From Comamonas odontotermitis (GTDB lineage: Bacteria; Pseudomonadota; Gammaproteobacteria; Burkholderiales; Burkholderiaceae_C): a stretch of DNA of 64,000 nucleotides. The stretch lies in assembly GCF_014207855.1 (NCBI RefSeq), contig NZ_JACHKZ010000007.1:62001-126000 (forward strand), written 5' to 3'. The position numbers were made by a program, and so were the translations under genes. Under the pieces are notes generated by a model. That model saw nothing but the letters and a program-made list of their open reading frames with translations. It was not told the DNA's origin and did not search any database. This document shows, in pieces, positions 8,764 to 16,489 of this stretch. Positions within the stretch are counted from its first letter, which is position 1. Each line of letters opens with the position of its first letter.

Positions 8764-9396
8764 ATGAAGTTGATCGCCTCCCTGTTGACGACTGCTGTAT
8801 TGGCTTTTTCGTCCGTTTCTGCGTTTTCGGCATCGGAGGCCGCGCCTAAAACTGCCAAACCAGACCTCGCGAAGGGCGAGGCCAGTTATACAGCCGTATG
8901 CGCGGCTTGCCACAATGCCGACGGCAATTCGTCCATTGCCATTAATCCCAAGCTGGCGCAGCAGCACCCCGAATACCTCATCAAGCAGCTGGAAGACTTC
9001 AAGAGCGGCAAGCGCAGCAATCCGGTGATGCAGGGCATGGTTGCTGGCCTGTCGGATGGAGACATGCGCAATATCTCGCACTGGCTGGCCAGCAAGCCTG
9101 GCAAGCTGGGCTTTGCCAAGAGCAAGGACACGGTCGCCCTGGGTGAGCGCATTTACCGTGGAGGCTTGCCAGACCGCCAGATTGCGGCCTGTGCCGGTTG
9201 CCACAGCCCCAATGGCGCGGGAGTTCCGGCGCAGTATCCGCGCCTGGCGGGCCAGAATGCGGACTACATTGTCCAGACCATGCACGACTTCCGTGACGGC
9301 AAGCGCAACAACAGCATCCAGATGACGGGCGTGCTGGCCAAAATGAACGACAAGGAAATCCAGGCCGTGGCGGATTACATCGCCGGTCTGCGTTGA
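8764..9396 (+). CDS. Dihaem cytochrome c4 family protein
   Basis: Periplasmic electron carrier delivering electrons to terminal oxidases. The 210-residue precursor has a Sec signal peptide (residues 1-20, ending VSA) and two c-type haem motifs, CAACH at 46-50 and CAGCH at 143-147. Each is in a cytochrome c domain with downstream Met ligand candidates (for example NPVMQGM and NNSIQMTG), giving the two-lobed c4 layout. The resB-ccsB haem attachment genes follow directly, which fits a product that needs covalent haem. Confidence 0.92.
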   Translation: MKLIASLLTTAVLAFSSVSAFSASEAAPKTAKPDLAKGEASYTAVCAACHNADGNSSIAINPKLAQQHPEYLIKQLEDFKSGKRSNPVMQGMVAGLSDGDMRNISHWLASKPGKLGFAKSKDTVALGERIYRGGLPDRQIAACAGCHSPNGAGVPAQYPRLAGQNADYIVQTMHDFRDGKRNNSIQMTGVLAKMNDKEIQAVADYIAGLR

Positions 9397-9423
9397 TCCT
9401 GCAGCCGCATTGCCGGGGAATCG

Positions 9424-9457
9424 TCCCTGGCAACTCAGGGATTACGGGTTATCCCTG
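9424..9457 (+). other. Two mutually exclusive hairpins between cytochrome c4 and resB
   Basis: CAGGGA at 9436-9441 can pair upstream with TCCCTG at 9424-9429, or, extended to CAGGGAT (9436-9442), downstream with ATCCCTG at 9451-9457. The two stems compete for the same bases, as in attenuators, but neither is followed by a T run. Function is not established. Confidence 0.3.
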
Positions 9458-9584
9458 GCAGTCTACCGTCTAAGATGGTCTCCCAAACAGGGAACCTTGC
9501 TCGCAAGCGCTGACCCAACCGGGGCGGACTGATCGGACAACGACGGTTCGCCCTTTGCTTTTGTACCGATTGCGTTGTTGATAC

Positions 9585-11729
9585 ATGTCTGAACTCTCTC
9601 CTGCGCAGGGGCATATGCCCAGGCCGCGTCTTCAAGGGCGTGCGCTGTACGAGCTTTTCTCCTCCATGCGGTTTGCGATTGCCTTGTTGACGGTGATCTG
9701 CATTGCCTCTGTCATCGGTACCGTGCTGCGCCAGCATGAGCCTGCGGCCAACTATGTCAACCAGTTCGGCCCGTTCTGGGCGCAGCTGTTCATGGCACTC
9801 AAGCTCAATGCAGTCTATAGCGCATGGTGGTTTCTGTTGATTCTGGCGTTTCTGGTGACCAGTACCAGCCTGTGCATCGCCAAGCACGCGCCCAAATACC
9901 TGGCCGATCTGCGCAATTACAAGGAAAACGTGCGTGTGCAAAGCCTGCAGGCCTTTCACCACAAGGCACAGGCGCATCTGGCTGAAACGCCGGAGCAGGC
10001 TGCGCAGCGTGTGGGCCAACAATTGGCGGGAAGCGGCTGGAAGGTGCGACTGCAGGAGCGCACGGGTGCGGGCCATAAGGGCTGGATGGTGGCAGCCAAG
10101 GCAGGCGCCGCCAACAAGATCGGATACCTGGCCGCGCACAGCGCCATCGTGCTGATTTGCCTGGGCGGCTTGCTCGATGGCGATCTGATCGTGCGTGCGC
10201 AAATGCTGCTGGGTGGCAAATCGGTCTATACCGGTGGCGGCCTGGTTTCGGAAGTGGCAGACCAGCACCGCCTGTCCGCGAGCAACCCCACATTTCGCGG
10301 AAACCTGATGGTGGCCGAGGGAACGCAGTCTGACACCGCCATTCTCAGCCAGTCCGACGGTATTTTGCTGCAGGAGCTGCCATTTGCGGTGGAGCTCAAG
10401 AAATTCATCGTCGAGTACTACTCCACCGGCATGCCCAAGTTGTTTGCAAGCGATGTCGTGATCCACGACAAAGAAACTGGTGAAAAGGTCGAGAGACGTA
10501 TTGAGGTCAACCACCCGGCCAGCTTCAAAGGCATCGAAATCTACCAGTCGAGTTTTGACGATGGTGGCTCGCGCCTGTCATTGCGGGCTGTGCCGCTGGC
10601 CGCGGGTTTCAAGAGCTTCAACATCGAGGGCGAAGTGGGTGGCTCCACCACCATCAACACCGGCGAAGGCAAGCCGCCGCTCAAGCTGGAATTCACAGGC
10701 TTGCGTACCATCAATGTGGAAAACATGGGCGGTAATGGCGAGGGCGGTGAAGGCGCAACCGATGTTCGCAAGGTGGATCTGAAATCGACCCTGGACAACC
10801 ACCTGGGGGCGGGCAACAAGGTGCTCACACCCAAAGAGCTGCGCAATGTGGGCCCCAGTGTCAGCTACAAGCTGCGCGATGCGTCGGGACAGGCGCGCGA
10901 GTTCAACAATTACATGCTGCCGGTGGATACCGGCGACGGCCAGCCCGTGTTTCTGTGGGGTGTGCGTGATACCCTGGCAGGCCAGTTCCGTTATCTGCGT
11001 ATTCCTGCCGATGATCAAAGCAGCTGGCAAGGTTTCATCCGCCTGAAAACTGCGCTGCACGACCCGGCGATGCGTGAAGCGGCGGTGGGGCGCTATGTGG
11101 AGGCTTCTGTAGCGCCAGGCCGGGCAGAGTTGCGCGAGCAATTGCATGCCTCTGCGCTCAAGGCGTTGACGATTTTTGCGGGCGCTACCAATGACAAGGG
11201 CGAGCGGGTCGCGGGTTTGCAGGCGATTTCGGATTTCATGGAGCAGAATGTGCCCGAGGCCGAGCGGCCCAAGGCGGGTGAGGTGCTGGTGCGTATCCTC
11301 AATGGTGTGCTTTTTGAGTTGATGCAGGCTGCGCGCGCGACAGATGGCTTGCAGCCGCTGGAAGCTGATGAGAAAACGCAGAAGTTCATGACCCAGGCAG
11401 TACTGTCGCTGAGCGATATGCAGTTGTACCCTGAACCGGTGGTGTTTGAGCTGACGAACTTCGAGCAGGTGCAGGCCAGTGTGTTCCAGGTGGCCAGGGC
11501 GCCGGGTAAATTGGTGGTGTACCTGGGTTGCCTGTTCCTGATTCTGGGCGTGTTTGCCATGCTGTATGTGCGAGACCGGCGCGTATGGGTATGGCTGGCG
11601 CCACGGGCCGATGGTGGCACCGATGCACGCATGGCGCTGTCCACCAATCGCAAGACCATGGATGTGGACCGTGAGTTTGATGGGTTGAGTGAGAAATTGT
11701 TGGGCGTCAAGCCTGTTGGAGGCCAGTGA
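9585..11729 (+). CDS. resB: Cytochrome c biogenesis protein ResB (Ccs1)
   Basis: One half of the system II cytochrome c synthetase that handles and ligates haem at the outer face of the inner membrane. The 714-residue product has the ResB pattern. Near the N-terminus is the conserved ELFSSMRFAIALLTVICIAS membrane segment; a second follows near residues 75-95 and a third near 185-200 (HSAIVLICLGGLLDG). A large periplasmic domain and a last membrane helix around residues 640-665 complete it. Its stop codon overlaps the start of ccsB (TGATG), so the two are translationally coupled. Confidence 0.95.
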   Translation: MSELSPAQGHMPRPRLQGRALYELFSSMRFAIALLTVICIASVIGTVLRQHEPAANYVNQFGPFWAQLFMALKLNAVYSAWWFLLILAFLVTSTSLCIAKHAPKYLADLRNYKENVRVQSLQAFHHKAQAHLAETPEQAAQRVGQQLAGSGWKVRLQERTGAGHKGWMVAAKAGAANKIGYLAAHSAIVLICLGGLLDGDLIVRAQMLLGGKSVYTGGGLVSEVADQHRLSASNPTFRGNLMVAEGTQSDTAILSQSDGILLQELPFAVELKKFIVEYYSTGMPKLFASDVVIHDKETGEKVERRIEVNHPASFKGIEIYQSSFDDGGSRLSLRAVPLAAGFKSFNIEGEVGGSTTINTGEGKPPLKLEFTGLRTINVENMGGNGEGGEGATDVRKVDLKSTLDNHLGAGNKVLTPKELRNVGPSVSYKLRDASGQAREFNNYMLPVDTGDGQPVFLWGVRDTLAGQFRYLRIPADDQSSWQGFIRLKTALHDPAMREAAVGRYVEASVAPGRAELREQLHASALKALTIFAGATNDKGERVAGLQAISDFMEQNVPEAERPKAGEVLVRILNGVLFELMQAARATDGLQPLEADEKTQKFMTQAVLSLSDMQLYPEPVVFELTNFEQVQASVFQVARAPGKLVVYLGCLFLILGVFAMLYVRDRRVWVWLAPRADGGTDARMALSTNRKTMDVDREFDGLSEKLLGVKPVGGQ

Positions 11730-13102
11730 TGAATACCGCGACAACCAGTGTGCAGCAGCCGCCTGCAGGCAATGTGGTCAAAACTGTACAGCTGAGCGAA
11801 GGCTATTTCAGTGGCCGCTCCCTGTGGGACTGGCTGTTTGCGCTTGCCTTGGTGGCGGGCGGCGCTTATGCCCTGTTCCTGTACGGCCATCACATGGATG
11901 TGTACGAAAAAGGCATTCTGGTGGCCAGCGTGCCATTCTTTATCTGGCTAGGCTGGTTCTGGCGGCCGGTGCAGCTGCTGATGGCGATGGTAGCGGTGCT
12001 GTCACTGCTGGCAATAGGTCTGTACCGGGTGGACGGTGCTGGCCAGCTTGCACGTTCGGAAACGGTATTTGGCCTCAAGTACTTTCTCTCCAGCCAGTCC
12101 GCCATTCTGTGGATGAGTGTGCTCTTCTTCATGAGCACGCTCTTTTACTGGATCGGCATGTTCTCCAGGGGAGAGGGCTCGGCGCTGTCGGTGATCGGCA
12201 CGCGCCTTGCATGGCTGGCGGTGACCATGGCCCTGGTGGGCACGATGGCGCGCTGGTACGAAAGTTATCTGATGGGGCCGGACATTGGTCACATCCCCGT
12301 GAGCAACCTGTACGAAGTGTTTGTGCTGTTTGCCTGGATGACGGCGCTGTTCTATCTGTATTTTGAGGAGCACTACCGCACCCGCTCGCTGGGGGCGTTT
12401 GTGATGCTGGTGGTGAGTGCTGCTGTCGGCTTTTTGCTGTGGTACACCGTGGTGCGCCAGGCGCATGAGATCCAGCCGCTGGTGCCTGCTCTCAAGAGCT
12501 GGTGGATGAAGCTGCATGTACCGGCCAACTTTGTGGGCTACGGCACTTTTGCGCTGGCTGCCATGGTGGCTTTGGCCTATCTGCTCAAATCGGCCACCCA
12601 GCGTGCGCTGTGGCTGGGGCTGGTGCTGGTGCCTGTGTTGGTACTGATCTTGCCGCTGGTGGGGTTCCGCCTGGCGGGTGACCCCAATTTCTTTCCGGCC
12701 ATCGACAAGACCTTGCGCATGGCGGTGCCGCTTCTGGTGTTTTTTGCAGTGATGGTTGCTGCACGCAACTGGATCAACCGTGCCACGCCCCGGCAGGAGG
12801 TGATGGACGATCTGATGTACAAGGCCATCGCCGTCGGGTTTGCCTTCTTCACAATTGCCACCGTGCTGGGTGCCCTCTGGGCGGCCGAAGCCTGGGGTGG
12901 CTACTGGAGCTGGGACCCGAAGGAGACCTGGGCACTGATCGTCTGGCTCAACTATGCGGCCTGGCTGCACATGCGCCTGGTCAAGGGGCTGCGTGGTACG
13001 GTCTCTGCATGGTGGGCGCTGGTAGGGCTTGTGGTGACGACGTTTGCCTTCCTGGGCGTCAATATGTTTCTCTCGGGATTGCATAGCTACGGCACTTTGT
13101 AG
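11729..13102 (+). CDS. ccsB: Cytochrome c biogenesis protein CcsB/CcsA (ResC), WWD-domain haem handler
   Basis: Polytopic membrane partner of ResB carrying the haem-binding tryptophan-rich WWD motif, visible as WGGYWSWDPKETWALIVW near residue 390. Several conserved histidines lie in membrane segments (RQAHEIQPL, MKLHVPANF, WLHMRLVKG). 457 residues with about eight or more hydrophobic helices. A GTG three bases upstream (11726) is in frame, but the ATG at 11729 overlaps the resB stop and is the better start. A strong terminator follows, closing the resB-ccsB unit. Confidence 0.95.
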   Translation: MNTATTSVQQPPAGNVVKTVQLSEGYFSGRSLWDWLFALALVAGGAYALFLYGHHMDVYEKGILVASVPFFIWLGWFWRPVQLLMAMVAVLSLLAIGLYRVDGAGQLARSETVFGLKYFLSSQSAILWMSVLFFMSTLFYWIGMFSRGEGSALSVIGTRLAWLAVTMALVGTMARWYESYLMGPDIGHIPVSNLYEVFVLFAWMTALFYLYFEEHYRTRSLGAFVMLVVSAAVGFLLWYTVVRQAHEIQPLVPALKSWWMKLHVPANFVGYGTFALAAMVALAYLLKSATQRALWLGLVLVPVLVLILPLVGFRLAGDPNFFPAIDKTLRMAVPLLVFFAVMVAARNWINRATPRQEVMDDLMYKAIAVGFAFFTIATVLGALWAAEAWGGYWSWDPKETWALIVWLNYAAWLHMRLVKGLRGTVSAWWALVGLVVTTFAFLGVNMFLSGLHSYGTL

Positions 13103-13123
13103 CGAGTCATGTCCTGGCAAAAG

Positions 13124-13146
13124 ACTCCCTGCGGGGAGTTTTTTTG
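13124..13146 (+). terminator. Rho-independent terminator after ccsB
   Basis: ACTCCC at 13124-13129 and GGGAGT at 13134-13139 form a short stem followed by a run of seven T residues, directly after the ccsB stop. Confidence 0.85.
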
Positions 13147-13217
13147 TTTTATGGATGCCGGCAGGGAATTTTTGTATTCTTGGCAAACTCCAACGCCTAT
13201 CGTTTTGAGGAATCGCC

Positions 13218-14198
13218 ATGTTGATCAAAGACAAGCACACCGGCTTTATTCACCCGAGCAGCAGCGAAATAACATCGCAAAGTCTGTATCTGCAGCGGCG
13301 CCAGTGGCTGCGGCTGGCCGCTGCGGGAGGGGTTGCGGCAGCTGGCGGCGCAGTCTGGGCGCAGGGCAAGGCGGTAGAAGGACTGGCGCCGATGGCTTCG
13401 GTCAAATCTGCCGTCGCAGGAGCGATGACCATGGAGCCGCTCACGCCGTACACCGATGCGCGCAGCTACAACAATTACTATGAATTTGGGCTGGAGAAGG
13501 AAGACCCGGCACGCAATGCACCAAGCCTCAAGACGCGCCCTTGGACGGTGAAGGTCGAAGGCCTGGTGAATAAGCCCAAAACGTTTGGCATTGAAGAGCT
13601 GCTCAAGCTCAGCCCGATGGAGGAGCGCATTTACCGTCTGCGATGCGTCGAGGGCTGGTCCATGGTGATTCCGTGGATCGGCTATTCGCTGTCCAAGCTG
13701 CTGGCGCAGGTGGAGCCGCAAGGCAGCGCCAGGTATGTGGAGTTCGTCACCCTGGCAGATGACAAGCAGATGCCGGGCCTCAAAAGCCGTGTGCTGGACT
13801 GGCCCTACACCGAAGGCCTGCGCCTTGACGAGGCCATGCACCCGCTCACCTTGCTGGCTTTTGGTATGTATGGCAACGAACTACCCAAGCAAAACGGCGC
13901 GCCGCTGCGCCTGGTGGTTCCTTGGAAGTATGGTTTCAAGAGTGCCAAGAGCATTGTCACCATCCGCCTGACCGAGAAGGAGCCGGGCACCGCCTGGAAC
14001 AAGGCGGCACGCAACGAATACGGCTTTTATTCCAACGTGAACCCGGGTGTGCCGCATCCGCGCTGGAGCCAGGAGACCGAACGCCGCATTGGTGAGGGCG
14101 GCTTGTTTGCCAAGCGGCACAAGACCTTGCTGTTCAATGGCTACGAAGCACAGGTAGGCCAGTTGTATGCGGGCATGGATTTGAAGAAGAATTTCTAA
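13218..14198 (+). CDS. msrP: Protein-methionine-sulfoxide reductase, molybdenum catalytic subunit
   Basis: Periplasmic molybdopterin enzyme (formerly YedY) that repairs oxidised methionines in envelope proteins. The 326-residue precursor carries a Tat signal with [12 protein letters not shown] at residues 28-39. The Mo-ligating cysteine lies in [15 protein letters not shown] in the catalytic domain. The family segments [15 protein letters not shown] and [16 protein letters not shown] are present and the length is normal. It is followed after 56 bases by its membrane haem partner msrQ, the standard two-gene unit. It starts after the ccsB terminator, so it has its own promoter. Confidence 0.96.
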   Translation: MLIKDKHTGFIHPSSSEITSQSLYLQRRQWLRLAAAGGVAAAGGAVWAQGKAVEGLAPMASVKSAVAGAMTMEPLTPYTDARSYNNYYEFGLEKEDPARNAPSLKTRPWTVKVEGLVNKPKTFGIEELLKLSPMEERIYRLRCVEGWSMVIPWIGYSLSKLLAQVEPQGSARYVEFVTLADDKQMPGLKSRVLDWPYTEGLRLDEAMHPLTLLAFGMYGNELPKQNGAPLRLVVPWKYGFKSAKSIVTIRLTEKEPGTAWNKAARNEYGFYSNVNPGVPHPRWSQETERRIGEGGLFAKRHKTLLFNGYEAQVGQLYAGMDLKKNF

Positions 14199-14202
14199 AA
14201 AA

Positions 14203-14234
14203 GCATCCACCGGCGCGCATCCAGCATGCGCTGT
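14203..14234 (+). repeat. REP-like element in the msrP-msrQ gap
   Basis: GCGCAT at 14215-14220, a 5-base loop and ATGCGC at 14226-14231 form a hairpin inside CGGCGCGCATCCAGC. The same GCGCAT-N5-ATGCGC hairpin is found at 62068-62084 and the core resembles the elements at 2945 and 7839. Confidence 0.45.
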
Positions 14235-14254
14235 AACTCCTCTATCCATAGCAA

Positions 14255-14878
14255 ATGAACTCATCTTCTGCTGCAAAGGCAGCTATCCGCGCGGCCCTGC
14301 ACCTGCTGTGCTGGCTGCCAGCAGCCTGGCTGTTCTATCTGGCCGCCACGGATGGCTTGGGGGCCAATCCCGCAGAGGCACTGCTGCGATCTTTGGGGGA
14401 CTGGGCATTGCGTTTTCTGTGCGTGGCGCTGGCTGTGACACCGCTGCGCCAGTGGCTGCATTGGCCGCAGCTGGCGGCATACCGTCGCATGCTGGGGCTC
14501 TACACCTTCTTCTATGCCACGCTGCACTGGCTGGCCTATGTGGTGTTCGACATGGGGCTGGACTGGGCAGGCATCGTGGCCGATCTCCCCAAACGGCCTT
14601 TCATTCTGGTGGGGACCCTGGCGTGGCTGGTTTTGCTGGTGCTGGCGGTCACTTCTATCCCCGCCCTGGTGCGGCGCCTGGGCGGCCGGCGTTGGCAGAA
14701 GCTGCACCGCGCGGTCTACGCTGTCGCTGCGCTGGCCGTGCTGCATTTTTTGTGGATGCGCGCGGGCAAGAACCATTTTGGTGACGTATGGCTGTACGGC
14801 AGCATACTGGCTGCACTTCTGCTGGCTCGTGTGGTGTGGGCGGTGCAGCGCAGGCGTTTGCGGGTTGCAGCGCGCTGA
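14255..14878 (+). CDS. msrQ: Protein-methionine-sulfoxide reductase haem-binding subunit
   Basis: Inner-membrane b-haem protein passing electrons from the quinone pool to MsrP. The 207-residue product has about six hydrophobic helices and conserved histidines expected for haem ligation in YATLHWLAYVVFD and KLHRAVYAVAALAVLHFLW. The segment YRRMLGLYTFFYATLHW is a family hallmark. Length is normal. It ends four bases before the convergent minus-strand gene, leaving no room for a classical terminator. Confidence 0.94.
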   Translation: MNSSSAAKAAIRAALHLLCWLPAAWLFYLAATDGLGANPAEALLRSLGDWALRFLCVALAVTPLRQWLHWPQLAAYRRMLGLYTFFYATLHWLAYVVFDMGLDWAGIVADLPKRPFILVGTLAWLVLLVLAVTSIPALVRRLGGRRWQKLHRAVYAVAALAVLHFLWMRAGKNHFGDVWLYGSILAALLLARVVWAVQRRRLRVAAR

Positions 14879-14882
14879 TGGC

Positions 14883-15692
14883 TCAGCCTGCTGCCACTGG
14901 TTGCGGCGAGATGGGTGTGCGGGGCAGGGCGTAACTCTGGTTGTCCATCAGGTCAATGCCGCACAGGAGGTGATCGAGCCAGTCAAAAAACTGTGCAATC
15001 GCAGGCCCCATGATGGGGGCGCCGTGCTGCGGCACGATCAGAGAAATTTCCAACTGGCGGGCCATGGCCACCCACAGGCGCAGCACCTTGTTGGAGACCA
15101 TGTAGCGGCGGTGAAAGCCTTCCATGCGCGGGATGTGCGGGCTGAGGTCTGTCACCGGCGTGCGGGCCAGATAGCCATCGGTCAGCGATACGCCCAGGTC
15201 GCCGGTAAACAGGATGCGGCTGATTGGGTCGTAGAAGTGGAAGTTGCCCTCGGCATGCAGAAAATGCGCGGGCAGTATGTGCAGCTGGCTTTGGCCCAAA
15301 GGCAGGATGCCGCCTGCATCGTGCACTGGAATGACGCGGTTTTCCGTCTTGCCTACCTTGGTGAAGTGGGGAACGAAGCGCTCCCACACGCGGGAGATGA
15401 CCAGCGACGCCTTGGTGGATGTGAGCCAGCGGTCCAGCGATGCGATGATGTCCGGATCGGCGTGCGAAGCAATCAGGTATGAGAGTTTGTGCGGCGAGAA
15501 ATAGCGCACCATGCCCATGTACAGTTCATTGAAGGCCAGATTGCCGCCTGGATCAATGATGGCGCCAGTGCCATGGTCCACGATCAGAAACTGATTGGCC
15601 TGCACGGCCTGTGTGTCTTCTTCCACCAAGTCGGTGAACATCAGGCAAGCGTGATGTTCGTCCCGGTACAGCTCCACAGGTGCCAGCGCCAT
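14883..15692 (-). CDS. ODP-type metallo-beta-lactamase-fold di-iron protein (flavodiiron-related)
   Basis: A 269-residue protein resembling the oxygen-binding di-iron domain of flavodiiron proteins without the flavodoxin part. Candidate metal ligands are seen in SHADPDIIASL (the H-x-D-P-D version typical of stand-alone ODP proteins rather than H-x-E-x-D-H), PAHFLHAEGNFHFYD, FTGDLG and PQHGAP. The fold and ligand set suggest binding of oxygen or NO, as a sensor or reductase; which cannot be decided here. There is no signal peptide. The neighbouring msrPQ genes (oxidative repair) fit a redox theme but are convergent. Confidence 0.75.
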   Translation of the reverse strand: MALAPVELYRDEHHACLMFTDLVEEDTQAVQANQFLIVDHGTGAIIDPGGNLAFNELYMGMVRYFSPHKLSYLIASHADPDIIASLDRWLTSTKASLVISRVWERFVPHFTKVGKTENRVIPVHDAGGILPLGQSQLHILPAHFLHAEGNFHFYDPISRILFTGDLGVSLTDGYLARTPVTDLSPHIPRMEGFHRRYMVSNKVLRLWVAMARQLEISLIVPQHGAPIMGPAIAQFFDWLDHLLCGIDLMDNQSYALPRTPISPQPVAAG

Positions 15693-15794
15693 TTCTTTTC
15701 CAAACTTCCGTTACAACGCGTTGCACTGTAGCGAATGCAGGACCGATAACGCTTGATGTTAATCAAGTGATGGCCGTGCAGACGCTCCACGGAC

Positions 15795-15846
15795 TTGTCT
15801 GAGGCCACCAATAGCGCCTGCGCCAGATTCTGGGCGCGGGAGGCTG
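15795..15846 (-). repeat. Possible REP-like sequence downstream of lptM
   Basis: The gap contains AATAGCGCCTGCGCC and GGGCGCGGGAGGCTGCTATT, imperfect inverted repeats with TAGC/GCTA ends resembling the dispersed family seen elsewhere in the window. The match is loose and no T run marks it as a terminator. Confidence 0.3.
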
Positions 15847-16059
15847 CTATTTTTGATTGCTGATATTAGGTTGGAGAGGCTTGAGATCGGGCTCGGGCGT
15901 ATCGCCGCGCGGATCCAGGGTTTGGGGCAAGGTGGCGCGGTTGGCCGCAGCAGGCTCCTGGGGCAGGTACAGTGGTCCTTTTTGGCCGCAAGCCGCCAGG
16001 ACTGCCGCACCGCCGGCAAGGACAATGGCCTTGCATACAATTTGAGAAATACTCCGCAT
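15847..16059 (-). CDS. lptM: Small LptM-like (YifL) lipoprotein
   Basis: A 70-residue lipoprotein precursor with a hydrophobic signal (residues 8-23) and lipobox LAACG, Cys at residue 24. It continues with GQKGPLYLP, the signature of LptM/YifL, which in E. coli assists oxidative maturation of the LptD translocon; its function in betaproteobacteria is inferred. The ATG at 16059 is 12 bases from the divergent cyaY start, a conserved neighbourhood. In many proteobacteria lysA follows this gene, but here the next minus-strand gene is the ODP protein. Confidence 0.85.
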   Translation of the reverse strand: MRSISQIVCKAIVLAGGAAVLAACGQKGPLYLPQEPAAANRATLPQTLDPRGDTPEPDLKPLQPNISNQK

Positions 16060-16071
16060 AGAGACATTGTA

Positions 16072-16401
16072 ATGAACGAACTCGAATACCTGGATGCTGC
16101 CGAAAAGCTGTTGCTCTCTGTGGAGCAGGCATGTGACCGCATTAACGACGACACCGACGCCGACATTGATGCCCAACGCGTGGGAGGCATGGTGACGCTT
16201 ACCTTCTCCAATCGCAGCCAGATCATCATCAACCTGCAGCCTCCTTTGCACGAAGTGTGGATGGCCGCAAAATCCGGTGGTTACCACTACAAGTGGGATG
16301 GCAAGGTGTGGAGGGATACCAAGACTGGTAACGACTTCTATGCCGATCTTACGCGCGATGCGACCGCGCAATCTGCCATGAAATTGTTGTTTGGCGCTTG
16401 A
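16072..16401 (+). CDS. cyaY: Frataxin-like iron-sulfur assembly protein
   Basis: A 109-residue frataxin homologue that binds iron and modulates cysteine desulfurase in Fe-S cluster assembly. It has the acidic first helix ([18 protein letters not shown]...DDTDADID) and the conserved beta-sheet [20 protein letters not shown] followed by [16 protein letters not shown]. The in-frame sequence extends upstream, but the ATG at 16072 gives the family N-terminus [11 protein letters not shown]. Divergent from lptM, convergent with mrcA. Confidence 0.95.
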   Translation: MNELEYLDAAEKLLLSVEQACDRINDDTDADIDAQRVGGMVTLTFSNRSQIIINLQPPLHEVWMAAKSGGYHYKWDGKVWRDTKTGNDFYADLTRDATAQSAMKLLFGA

Positions 16402-16442
16402 TGGGCTAGCACCTGTAGAGCTGCGAAATCGATAGCGCCATG

Positions 16443-16475
16443 AAACAAGCCCCGCAATGCGGGGCTTGTTTTTGT
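16443..16475. terminator. Bidirectional terminator between cyaY and mrcA
   Basis: A perfect 13-bp stem, AAACAAGCCCCGC at 16443-16455 and GCGGGGCTTGTTT at 16459-16471, with a 3-base loop and T-rich flanks on both strands, sits between convergent genes. Confidence 0.92.
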
Positions 16476-16489
16476 CGGCACGAGAATAA

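Noticed and set aside
12002..13240. 412-residue minus-strand open frame over ccsB
   Set aside because: Antisense to ccsB, which has the WWD haem-handling motif; shadow composition.
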